From Spirodela intermedia (taxonomy: Eukaryota; Streptophyta; Magnoliopsida; Alismatales; Araceae), in assembly GCA_902729315.2 (NCBI GenBank), contig LR746266.1:3606759-3670758 (forward strand): 64,000 nt of DNA. The letters run 5' to 3'. Each line of letters begins with the position of its first letter. Within the stretch, counting starts at the first letter, position 1. The notes below the pieces were generated by a model. The model did not search any database, was not told the origin of the DNA, and saw only the letters and a list, made by a program, of their open reading frames with translations. Both the position numbers and the translations under genes were made by a program. Below are positions 1-11,300 of the stretch, piece by piece.

Positions 1-147
1 GAATCGCAACCGGACCCGACATCTAAATCCGACTATAATCTCATATCCGATTATTTTTATTGTTACTGTTATTTGGGTTAGGGTCATTCTTCTACAGAAA
101 CCAGGGGTCAAACGATTTTGACTTTGACGGTCAAATCACGTCCTCTT

Positions 148-3052
148 CTAAAAGACGGGGCACCCTGCGACGGTAATCCCCGGGGCGGTGGGGCAGGAAG
201 CCAGAGGGCAGTGATCAAGCTGGGTCCCCCACCACCTGAGGTTGCGGCCCTCGTTCTGCATCGCGAAGAAGATGAGCACGCCCATGAAGGCCGTGCCGGC
301 GTCCAACGCCGCCGAGAGGACGTAGTTGTACCGCTGCCACCACCGCTTGTGGTAGCGAAAGACGAAGAAGTTGAAGACGGTGCCGGTGAGGAGCCAGCTC
401 GCTATGTTGGTGGGCGTGGCCGGCGGCATTCCGGCGAAGCCGTAGGAGATGACGGGGATGTTGATGAGGCGGATCCACTTCTTCTCCGGGAAGCGCCAGC
501 TCAGGGCCCAGACCGGCACGGGAAGCAGCGCGCCGACGAGGAACAGCCACACCAAGTTCCTGTAGAGCCCGCCATGGCCGAAGAGGCGAGCGGGGCCGAT
601 GAGGCCCCATATGACGGAGGCGTCGAAGGTAACCCTGTACTTGGGGCAGGTCCAGGGGCTGTCCGGGTGAAGCGCCTCGACGTCGCATATGTTCTCGACG
701 CTCTCCAGCATCCACCAGGCCACAGCGAGGTTTACGACTCCGGCGACCAGAGTCCCGACCAGCTGCATGGCTCTCGCATATGTTCAGCGACGGAGAGATA
801 TTAGCGGAGACTCTGCGAGGTCAAGGGAGACTTGCCTGAGCGGTGTACATGCATCGGGGAGGGATCTTCATGTAATGGCCGAGTTTGAGATCAGACAGGA
901 AGGAGAGGGCGTGGACAGTGCTGATTCGTCCGTAGATTTTGAAGAGTAAGTTGGCGATGGGTTTCCCCGGGAGGACGTAGCCGATAATGAACTGCGCTAT
1001 GATGTCGTACCCGGGTTGCTGTTCAGAAGGAAGCCAAGTTATATACCTCCTCTCCCTTTAGGGTTTTAGGAGGACGAATTGGCGACGACGAAGGGGAAGA
1101 GGTACCTGGTTCGTGGTGGCTTGGATGACCCCGATGGGGAGGGTGACAAGCCACGCCAACGCGAACGCGAAGAGCATCCCCCACCATGGCAGCTGCACCT
1201 GCTCCTTCCAGACGAACGACATCATCAAGGAGAGGGTGATGCTCCCCAGGAGGAGAACGAGGTACCACCATTCGGGAACCTCCTTGTAGTTCTTCATCAG
1301 CCTCGCGTGTACGTCCAGCTTCAGGGATTTCGCCGCTGCTTTGCTCTGATTCCATATATCACTGCACCGTAGGATCTCATCAGTGTTTTGGCCTTCCTAT
1401 TCCTTTTGATCGATCGAGGTCTACCGTAACATCGACTGACCTGCCATGGAAGAGAGCCACGTGAGTGAGGGTGGCGGTGAACCTCGCGAAACCAGACCCT
1501 ATGGAGAGAGCGAACAGGGGACTGAGGTAGAGCTTGCTGTAGTTGTTGTAAGCGGCCTCGTTGAGATCAAACTGCGGCGTCAGGATCTTGGTGGTGTCGT
1601 ATTTGTGCCCGGAGGAGGTGAAGAGCTGGTTGGAGAATATAGGGAACTTCCTCGCGTCGAAGGCGTTGTACTTCCAGTAACACAGGGGTACTACCAGGTA
1701 TATGAACATGACGAACCCAGCTGCGATGTTAACGATGGAGAACCACGGTGCCACCAAGGGGCTGCCGTGGTAAGCGGAGATCCCCGCCCAGTCCAGGGTG
1801 AAGGCTCCTACGCCCAGGCCGTGGTACCCAGATCCGATCTGCTGGGCGGTGATGCTTCGCGGCCACGCCCAGCAGACCCACGAGAAGAAAGTCAGAATGG
1901 GGAGGAGGTATCCCGGCAGCGCGTAGTAGGCGAAGCTAGCGAGCATGAATATGAGGAAGAACTGCATCCGCGTCAATCCTTCCGACCTTGAGTCCTTTTC
2001 ATGGAGTGCTCTGAAACATTTGGCAATCATCGTTATGCCCATGATTGATGGCGGGTATTCGCGGCTATCTCCTTCTCTTATTAATTTTAGGTCGAAGAAT
2101 ACTGCCAAGAGATGTGCTGAGGAACTGGGAGCGAGAGGTGAACCTGAAGAGAGATACTTGAGCAAGGTTGGCAGGCCACCACATTTCAACCGGCTGAACC
2201 AGATACTTTCTCAGCATTCCAGCCCATCCGTAACCCACCAGCTGCACGTATGTAGCCAAGATCATTAGTAACACGATGAGCACAATTTAGATTGTCACCT
2301 CGCAAGCATATCAATATTGGTGATCGCTCTGGTCCGCTCCCATTCGGGAGTTGCAAATTCCTCTGAAACCGATAGAAATGGGGAAAAAGACAAATAAAAT
2401 CAATCAATAGTTTACCTTTACAGTGCTCGTTTTGATTCCCGTAGTTCGTAGGACAGTGTACTTTGTTGATAGAAAAATGCAGTTTGAAAGATAATATGAA
2501 GAATAGAGCTCATTTTCAAAATCATGGAGCAGTAATCATTCGGAGGAAGTGAAGACCACAATTCACCTGTGTGGTCAGGACGATGAGGAGAGCGCAGATG
2601 AAGCTCAGGCTCTGCTTGTAGTACGCCTTCATCACGGTGATGGCACCGATGGAGTAGGCATCGCCCCCGCCGTAGGACACGCCGCAGTTGGCGAAGATGG
2701 TGATGACCACGTGCTCCTTCATGTTGAACGGCCCCGGGTTCAGGCTGAAGCTCCACCCTGGGAACACCCTCACCTCCCTGCTGGGTAGCGCCGCCGCCAT
2801 GAACCGCCCGGCGGGCAGCACGGCGATCTGCATGAGCACCGCTGAGATGGTGAGCGGCTGGGTCCGGTAGGTGAAGAAGGTGTTGAGGAAGATCAGGACG
2901 ACGCAGGACAACAGCCCGAGAAACCACGTTCGAAATGTCATCACTGGCATCGTCGGGTCGTCCGTCTCAGGCACCACGAGCGCCACTTCCTCTACCGGGC
3001 ACCTCTCCGTCTCTCCCCCTCCCCCCTCCTGCTTCGGGTCTTTGGTCGCCAT
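148..3052 (-). CDS. Oligopeptide transporter (OPT family), 6 exons, about 735 aa
   Basis: Plasma-membrane-type proton-coupled transporter of peptides or metal chelates; exact substrate not decidable here. Coding exons read on the minus strand: 3052-2567, 2241-2144, 2010-1441, 1361-1106, 1018-836, 762-148. Joined they stay open and give about 735 residues, the usual OPT length. The NPG motif lies at residues 105-107 ([10 protein letters not shown]) and the KIPPR motif at about 521-525, both hallmarks of the family, with many hydrophobic membrane segments between. The start is the ATG at 3052, followed by an acidic soluble N-terminus; a GA tract lies just upstream in the presumed 5' UTR. The intron between exons 5 and 6 uses a GC donor (CAG|GCAAGT) at 834-835; it is needed to keep the conserved CMYTAQLVGT junction. 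Closest to plant OPTs of the OPT1-9 clade; the paralogue number is not assigned. Confidence 0.95.
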
Positions 3053-3060
3053 GGTGTAGA

Positions 3061-3096
<36 letters not shown>

Positions 3097-5348
3097 ACTC
3101 GCTGGACTACGAACGACGGGGTGGATGGATGGATGGAGTAGTTGTGCGTTATAATGTCAAATGACCTGGTCGCATCTGTGAATTCGCGGAAGTCCGTTCC
3201 GTGTATGACTAAAGTCCTGATAACCAGCGAAATTCGGCCTCACGATAGTTTATCCGACGTGGCAAGGTACGTGGATGGGTATTTTGGGTAACATCAAAAT
3301 GCCTATGGGGAAGCGTAGATGCTACGTGGACGTCCGCAACGGCACGGGCGATAGCCCCCCCCAGCGGGCGAAGCGAGAGGCGGAACGGCGTACGCAGGGA
3401 TGCACAGTTAGATGCTACGTGGACGTCCCCGTTTCATGGATAAAACGGAGCCGTTCTATCTGCTTTTCTTTCACAGGAGAGGATCAGACCACATCTGATC
3501 AGTCCATTCTCGGTCAAGAGGACGCGTCTCGTTAAGGTCTCGTCCACGTGGCAGCATTCGATAGCAGCTGTCCGAAGACTTTGGTCAACGAGTAATGATC
3601 CTCGTAATACAACCAAGCGAGAAACATACTTCAACATAAACATAATGAAAATTTTGGTAATTTAAGGCAAAGAGAAAACAATATGATGAAATTATTTCAA
3701 GAATTGTAATACGTTAAGTGAGCCAGAAATAGAAAATAAATACCATTGATGATAGATATCTCCACACAACCAATACGAATAATTTACAGAAAACAATTTT
3801 TCTACAGTTCATGGGGTTGAATCGGCAAGCTCTTTCTAAGGTTCTCCCTACATCTCAACAAGGACCCTCCATAACCAGGTCAATGTCCCTTGGTGAAAAC
3901 ATGGGAGTTGACTTTAACTCCTCTCTTCATAGCCAGGCAGCCGGTGGACTTCCGTTCTAACGGAGACAAGAGGAGGGGGAGCTTCCAAAACCGCGGCTGG
4001 ATTTCCGGAAAGCTCTGGTGCGCTTCGAGGGAACCCGATTTCTGTCATTGTTTGACCAGACGAGGGGGCGGCGGGATCATATTCCCTTATCCTGCATCCT
4101 TCGTTGTGAGGTGTCGCCGCCGGTGCTCGGTCAGCGGTGGCGACTTTCCGGCCGCCCATGGACGGATATGGAGTTCCCGACAAGATGTTCAGAGAGCACT
4201 GGAAGAGCAAGGGCTTCCGCGAAGAAGACAGGCATCAGAACAAGAACAGGAGTTGACCTCAGAGAGAGGCGACCGACTGTCCGCCATTTTCGGAGAGCCT
4301 TCTAAGGGAAGCCGCCCATCTGCCTTAACTAGGGAAAAGCCGGGGAGGGGGATGAATGAATATGAGGTCAGGGGTGGTTCCCCCCTAGCTGCTGGGTGGA
4401 GAAGGAATTATGAAGCTTGAAAACTACGAAGCGTGGTCGGAGGGACGGGACCCCATGGACACTGACAGATAAGGGATGGTGGACAGTGAGCATATCCTTC
4501 TTGCTTCCCCGAGTGGCCGTGTGGTGCCCGTGCCGAGCGCCGCCCAAGCTCGACCTGGTACGTCGTCCTTTCCTTCCAATGGAAACACTGTCGGCTTTAA
4601 AAAAGAATGGAGGAGGGGGAAAGCACTGGGATCCTAAAATGCTTGGGTTTGAGGTGGAGCGGTGGGAAAGAGAACCAACGATGGAGAATAGGCAAATATA
4701 TCTGTGTATAAATAGATAGTTGGAGAGAGAGAGAGAGAGAGAACCCCCTCCGATTTGGTGAACAGCCCATTAAAGAACGTATCTCGACGTGCGTTTGGCG
4801 AGATAGACGCCATGCGTGCGTGCGTGTGTTTGTGTGTGCGAGAGAGAAAGAGAGAGAGGGCTGGGGCGGTTCAAATTCCTTGACTAAGGTCATTCACGGA
4901 GGGCTTATGCACGAGAATGCCTCGTAGGAATTTGGTCATGACCCAACGTCAATCTAAAGTTGGCACAAATTAATACATTATTCATAGCGTATAACAATAA
5001 AACTATACCAGCAACGTATAAATAGTTGGTACGTGTACAAATGTCATTAACTTAGATTTTCATTAATTGCATTCTGTTCAAATTATTAATATTTTCCTAG
5101 ATTTTTTCTTCCATTATATTTTTTTTTCTTCAACCTTGAAATCATTTTGTGCCTCTTTTCATCGAACTACTCACCATATTAGAAAATAATAGAGGCCCAA
5201 AATTAAAACATACATGAAACAACTAGAAAAATGATACACATTCATTTCTGCTCACATCATAGTCCCAGACTTTTATATCAAAATCATGCATACGAGTGGA
5301 AAACATGCATGGGCTTATGTATGGGGAGTTACAATACATGAAACCGGT
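3053..5348. other. Intergenic: OPT promoter side and HIPP 3' flank
   Basis: No protein gene is visible. Next to the OPT start is a GA tract (about 3060-3094). Further up are several ACGT-core boxes: two copies of a 19-base direct repeat containing CTACGTGGACGTCC (about 3317-3335 and 3411-3429), a CACGTG box near 3546 and ACGTGG near 3258-3272. GA microsatellites lie at 4723-4742 and about 4840-4858. From 4960 to 5260 the sequence is AT-rich with nothing recognisable. Confidence 0.6.
3317..3429. promoter_or_regulatory. Repeated ACGT-box element upstream of the OPT gene
   Basis: The string AGATGCTACGTGGACGTCC occurs at about 3317-3335 and again at about 3411-3429, 94 bp apart in the same orientation. 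Each copy holds two ACGT cores, the binding core of plant bZIP factors (ABRE/G-box/C-box types). They lie 265-377 bp upstream of the OPT start codon. The regulatory role is inferred. Confidence 0.45.
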
Positions 5349-6930
5349 CTACATCATAGAGCAAGCGTTTGGATTCTCATCACTAAAGATTTGCGGCGGA
5401 TATGCATATTGTATGCCGTATCTTGGTGCCCAATATTCAAGCTTATTCATATCAGTCTTTTTGTCATCCCCTTCCTTCACCTCCTCCTTTTTTTCCCCTT
5501 CTGCCGCCTCTTCCTTCTTCTCTTCATCATTCACAATTGAGGCTCGCTTCCTTGTTCTCTTGTTCACGTTCTCTACTAGCTTTTCGGGCTCTATAATCCC
5601 TTGAACAATCACTTGATCATTGGGCAAATCTGTCACAACCGATTCCACACCTGCAAACATGTCATCATCATGCTTATCAGATTCGTTTTGCGAGCATTGA
5701 CTATAACAATTAGAAATGTTCACACAGATATTGGCAAGTTCAACGTTCCACCACTTTGAATTTTTGATAGATTTATAGAAATTTTCCTCCCCCTGTTTCA
5801 ATATTTTAGACAGATATTTGCCCCATGATACTAACAATCCATCATGAGCGACGTATATAAATGGTATGGGGACAGCCATACCTCGTGTCCACATGTCTCT
5901 ATTCATCAACGTGGAATTCCCTAGGTCGTTATATCCGAGAGACTTAAATAGCCAGATTCAACCGACGCGTAGAGAAGATATTCCAATTTTTTTAAAAAAA
6001 TTCTATAGTTTTATTCTGCTATACGGAGTCCCAGAAATACTTTCAATGATATATATATATCGGCGAGAACTCCACGGAAATTACGAAAAGGAAATAAAAA
6101 TTAGGGGAACTAGAAAAGAAATATTAATCTATTTTAGGTTTTTTTTTTCCTTTAAAAAATGTACGAGAGACGATGTGATACCATCCATTTTCTTGATCTT
6201 CCGCTGCAGAACCTGGGCACATGCCTCGCAGTGCATTCTGACCTTCAACACCACCGTGATTGACTTAGGGCCCTGCCGAATTCGTTCCAAAGAATGAAAT
6301 TAAAATAAATTTAAACAACAGTTTACGGTAATAAGGAGATCCACATGCATGCTGGATCTTCTTAGATCAGTAAACTGGATGATGGAGGAAGCTCTGCTCA
6401 GTGGTGACGTCGGGTACCTCCTCCTTCTCTACTTCTTTGGGTTCCTCCTTCTTCTCCTCCTCCTCGGGGGGCTTGGGCAATGGAGAGACGAGCTCCGTCT
6501 TCCGGCCGGTCTTCCTCTGGACACGCTCGCAGATCTTCGTTGGGTCAGCCGCCTTCCCCTTCACCACAACTGTGTGGGATTTGGAGTCGGCCTTCACCTC
6601 CTCCACGCCTGCACTTTTAGACGAGCTTTACGGATCGCTCTCCGTCTCTCTGAGCGTTAGCCGGAAGTAGTTTGAGATTGAAGAGCTGACCTTCGAATCC
6701 TCTCAAGGATCTCTCCACTTTCTTGGCGCAGCCCTCGCAGTGCATGTAGACCTTGAGCACGATCTCCGTCGGAGCCTCCCCATCCTTCTTCTCGTCTGCA
6801 GCTACCCCCTTCTTCTCTTCCTTTTCACATTCCCAATGGCATGTGAGTTACTCGAGAATCGATCAGGACAATAGTAAACATGGGAAGGGAGGGAGGAGGG
6901 AGGGAGAGAGAGAGCGCTCACTTCACCCAT
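5349..6930 (-). CDS. Heavy-metal-associated isoprenylated plant protein (HIPP), two HMA domains, 240 aa
   Basis: Binds transition metals through two HMA folds and is predicted to be membrane-anchored by a farnesyl group. Exons on the minus strand: 6930-6922, 6820-6691, 6608-6418, 6272-6182, 5650-5349; joined they give 240 residues. The first HMA domain has MHCEGC (Cys31, Cys34), the second MHCEAC (Cys125, Cys128). A Glu/Lys-rich linker separates them and another follows. The protein ends in CSMM, a CaaX prenylation box. The first coding exon is only ATGGGTGAA, spliced to GAAGAGAAG, which recreates the usual MGEEEKK start of the family; no ATG exists in frame in exon 2. Intron phases agree at all four junctions. 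The upstream region at 6880-6915 is GA-rich. Confidence 0.92.
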
Positions 6931-7161
6931 GTTAGAATCTAATATGGAGGGGCTGAAGTCAAACCAGCCGTAATTTGGCCTTGAACGCGCCGAGAATGGC
7001 AGTAGGATCTATTTACAGAAGCCGCCGTTCCTCATCTCCTGCGTCATCGTGTCGGCGTCGTGGTTCCACGGCGAAAGGAAAGAGGGCGGGCTCCTTCCCT
7101 TTCATCACTTCCTATCCATTCTGATTCCTTCTCAGAGCCTATGGGGGTATATATAGGCACA

Positions 7162-7170
7162 AGAGAGAGA

Positions 7171-7214
<44 letters not shown>
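7162..7214. repeat. GA microsatellite
   Basis: Near-pure GA dinucleotide run, interrupted by a few A residues at its left end, just upstream of the HIPP start codon. Confidence 0.95.
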
Positions 7215-7216
<2 letters not shown>

Positions 7217-10200
7217 CTTTGGCCCAATGTCCCGCGTATTCAAAGAGTTTATTCAAAGCTGAGAACTGTCACAAAGAAGTGGCCCACTACTTGCAGCGTT
7301 CGATCGATCTACCAGGTATGCCGATTCTATTACACGTTATCTCTGAGGCTAATAACGATCAAACCAAACTAGAACAGATACTTAATCAGAACCACCCTTA
7401 TCCCAGGAGATTTCAGACAGTTTGACGAAAAATAATTCAATGGTTTCTAGCTTCAGTGATATCCTTAGTTGAATCTGAAGAAGCTTGGGCGCCGCCTTCG
7501 ACCGTTCCACGGCCCTACTACCCTGTACATCAGAGGGAGAATGTACAACCCAGACGCAAGCGTTCATGACTTGTGGACAGCCAACGCACTGTGGAATAAA
7601 AGGAAAACGGCCACTTCCCACACGCCACTTGATAGAAATATAGATAGATAGAGAGAGAGAGAGAGAGAAAAGAGAGATGAGGACGCTTGGCTTGCCATCA
7701 GATGGACAAGTTGACAAAGGAAAGAATCTACCCGTGGGAAACGCGGGAGGAGAGAGAGAGAGGGCGTGAGGGAGGGTCCCACGTGCCAAACGGATGGAGA
7801 AGATGTGCCCGAATGATGTGGATTGGGGGGGAGATGCAGTCGAAACCACGGTGCTTGTCAAGTCAATCGTAATCGTCCCCTCGCCCACTCTCGCACAGAG
7901 CTAAGATACGCACTGCCTTATCTGCATTTACGCCAAACTACGTGATTCTCGTGCAAATATTGCACATATTTCGCATGCATACGTGCCGAACTATACTCTC
8001 AGTTTCTCATTGAAAAAAGTTAGACGCAAAGAAGCCCAAATCATGGGGCCACTGGCGAATGGACAAAGATTCCCCACTGGGGGTCCATCTGGGGGCCACC
8101 GTATTCCCTGCCGTAAATTACCAGCCATTAGAGCTGACAAGTGGCGGGAGGGGGCGCTCTGCCGGACCGAGGCCCGGCCGGAGCTTTCTCGCCCGGGATT
8201 CCGAGTCCGAAGGGGGCTCGTCAACCACCGTCTGTCCGCGGGGAGTCTTCTGGGAATCCTCAGCGGGCAGGTTCATTGTGACTCCATTGATGGATTCAAC
8301 GATTCGAATGAAGGCCCTTCTGGTCTGCTCTCATATTAAATAAATACGGCAAAGGCTCTTCCCTTGCCTTTTCTTCCGAGGAGGTCGAGACTCGGAAACG
8401 ATAGCCGATCAGAGGACTAGTCAACAGAAATGACTTGGGTTCGGTTTAGTTCCCCTGATTTCCGTGCATATATGCCAGAAGATTGCTCTCGAATGCGGGC
8501 TATTCATGACAAGGAGACGGAGGTTGACTAGAGAAGTAAGGTCTCTGAAGCATCTGGAAAGAACAATCTTTGTTCATACGTCTCGTGGTAAGCGTGCCGT
8601 GTCAAGGAGATGATGTAAAAGAGACGTAGGAACAATGAGCGAGAGAGAGACAGACAGACAGACAGAGCGAGACGGAAATGGTTGAAGATGACAAGAGGAG
8701 AAAACCTAATGAGAAACACATTCTTGTCGGGAGGGCAAGCTGCGTTTAGTCAACTTAAAAACTATTCAAGATTCCTTTCTTCCTTGACGCATATTTCCTG
8801 GATTCATCTCTTAATTGCATACCTTCCAAAGAAAATTGGGCACCTACTAGAAAAATTTCCACCTACACCGACTCCGTTTTAATGCTTCTTGAAGATATAT
8901 CAGAGAACGCTATTCATTTCTCTCAGACGGTGCAGACTCTCATTCCGATCGACGAGCCACGCTTCTGCAATAATTCTAACACGGCGAGCACCTCATGCCG
9001 ACTCCGCCGAGCCGACACTCACCTCTGGACATCATTCGTCTGGATGTCTTTGTTCTACCCGATACGCAGAATACATTGAAGAATCAAATGCCAAAAGATG
9101 ACGCCGACTGCCGCCACTCGCGCCGTTTGACCGCTAGCCTTAATATTAGAAGCCTCGACGATCAAGCTTTCAGCCCTGCCTTGACGGCGCTGTCTCGGAG
9201 ATGGCCAGCCGCAGAAGCCTCTGCTGTCTTCTCCGCTTTCCCCCCGGCGAGGTCCCTCGACCAACCGGTCCCGGGGAATTTAGGGTCTGTGAAGAACACG
9301 CCGGATATGCGGGGTCAACCCCCCACGGTCGACCTCTGCCGACAGAAAGATTCATGACAGAGATATAAGAAGGGATTGAGGTCGGGCCGCTTCCATTCTC
9401 TACGTAGAAACTTTTTTAGACCATCAATAATTTAGATCCGATTCAAATCATCCTACCACACTGCTCAGGGTGGTCAACTGAGTCCCCTCTCAAAGTCAAC
9501 TTTTTTTCGTAAATCGCATTAATTATTTTTTTATCGCTTGATTGTTTCCAGCTCACTCACGTGGCATACTATCCCTCTACGTTCTCTGCAGAGGATAGAG
9601 ACAAGGTGTTTGCTTCTGGATGCGCTTCAAAAGAGCCTTGCCTATGCCCTGGCACCTAGTTTTTTTTCTAACTCTAATTTAGGTCTGAATGTTGTAAAGG
9701 GCATCTAGACGGGTTGAATCCTGGGCAAACTCATAAGATAAATAAATAAATATACATATCATTTTTTATAATAATCGGGAAAATTTGTAAAAAAATAAGG
9801 CTAAACTTAGGGTCAAGCTGGGTATGGAAATTGCCAAGCCACGTAAGTATTTGCTCTTGAGGGACCTTTATTTTTCTCTTGAAATTTTAGTTTTTAAATT
9901 AAGTTTTCAATTTACATCCATAAAAAATGTAAGATGTATTCTATGTCACTATACCTCATCCATCAATGTCATCCACATCTAATGCACTTGGAAGCAATTA
10001 TTTACATGGGAAATTTGGAATTATATAAAATGTAATATTTACATTTTAATTGGATAAAAAAATAATGTAAATAATTCATGGAGGAAACCTCATTAAAGCC
10101 AAGTAGCATCATCCCATCTTGAGGATACGCTTCACCATGAGATGGTCATCAATCGACACAGCTCCAAATCTTAGGAAAACATGATATCTAAATACTATAC

Positions 10201-10567
10201 AAATTATACGTATAAATTTGCTCGTCTTTAGTTCAAAATGATACCCTTTAAAAATATTAAATGTATTTGCACTTCATAAAAATCTTTGCTTTTATTCTTT
10301 AAATCCATTCTGCTACTGTTTGTTGATCAATCTAACCGTTGGCTAATTAGAAGTATGATGAGTAGTAATCTTACCTTCTGCTGTGGGCTACTAGTATAAA
10401 GGCACCGGATCACACGTTTATCCTCCACATAAAAATAGTAACTAAACAGTATACAATCTGGGCCTAAACATAGTTAAAGCCCAACTTGGGACCATTCTTT
10501 TACAAGATCCAATAAATGATCCAAAGCATGCTTCATGGCCCAAGGTTGGCTTCTGTCTGCATATAGC

Positions 10568-10568
<1 letters not shown>

Positions 10569-10614
<46 letters not shown>
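10569..10614. repeat. GA microsatellite
   Basis: Uninterrupted AG/GA run of 23 units in intergenic DNA. Confidence 0.97.
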
Positions 10615-10617
<3 letters not shown>

Positions 10618-11300
10618 TTTGAGCTTACCAGGCGCTTGACGCCAGTATCAAGAGTGCAAAAAATAGATTATTAATTATTTTTTCCTTTTTTTATAATTCG
10701 CATGGGATATTGAATAATTTAAAAGTTCAAAATGATGTTAAATTATTCTAACACGCGGATTATCGCAGCCCACGACTGACAGGGGCCCCTCGTTGACCGA
10801 GCCATGGCCCCACCCCAGTAATCGGATCCCGATCTGTTCCAGCCAACGGCAGCATAATACCTTAACTATCCTCAATAACTACAGTTCATGACAGTGTGTA
10901 CGATTCAGGGGAAAAGGGTATTGGGGTCATATGGTATTATTGTTTTCCAAGGATAGTTACTCTAAGGTACAGGAATAATAAAATCGAAATGGAAAGCCAA
11001 ATCTGATCCTTCCAAACCTTCCAGTTGCAAGAAAGCGAGCACCGGCCTCTCTCTCTTTCTCTCTCTCTCTTTCTCTCTCCCTGTGTGCCTGTTCGTGATC
11101 TCACGGCTGTTGTTGTGAGTGTGTTTAGCTTTTTCTGTACTTTGTTCGACCCATCTGTTGTTATCTCCTGTCTCTTGCTTTTCTAGGTTGTCTCGCCCTT
11201 CGGCTGATACTATAGATCGCCGCCGCTCCGAGTAATACGAGAGGCACATCTTGGGCTCTTTTGCCCTGCGACCGTTGAAATCCATGTTCATCTGTGCTCC

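Larger units (their letters stand above)
6931..11300. other. Long intergenic region, no gene seen
   Basis: About 4.4 kb between the HIPP start and the small gene at 11301. It holds a long GA microsatellite at 7162-7214, shorter GA runs near 7650-7672 and 7750-7764, a GACA/GA run at 8641-8665, a 46-bp GA tract at 10569-10614, and CT-rich sequence at 11047-11080 in the probable 5' leader of the next gene. Open frames of 60-168 codons here are low-complexity (Ser-Leu or Arg-Glu from the repeats) and match no family I know. 9660-10320 is AT-rich. Confidence 0.6.

Noticed and set aside
118-804. 228-codon plus-strand frame
   Set aside because: Antisense to the last exon of the oligopeptide transporter; Glu/Gly/Arg-rich composition with no family pattern.
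7044-7425. Frames with long Ser-Leu or Arg-Glu runs, as also at 28052, 37179, 39197 and 29554
   Set aside because: They are translations of GA/CT microsatellites, not genes.
7228-9357. Several 60-168-codon frames in the 4.4-kb gap
   Set aside because: No conserved motif, no consistent splice structure and mixed strands; treated as chance.
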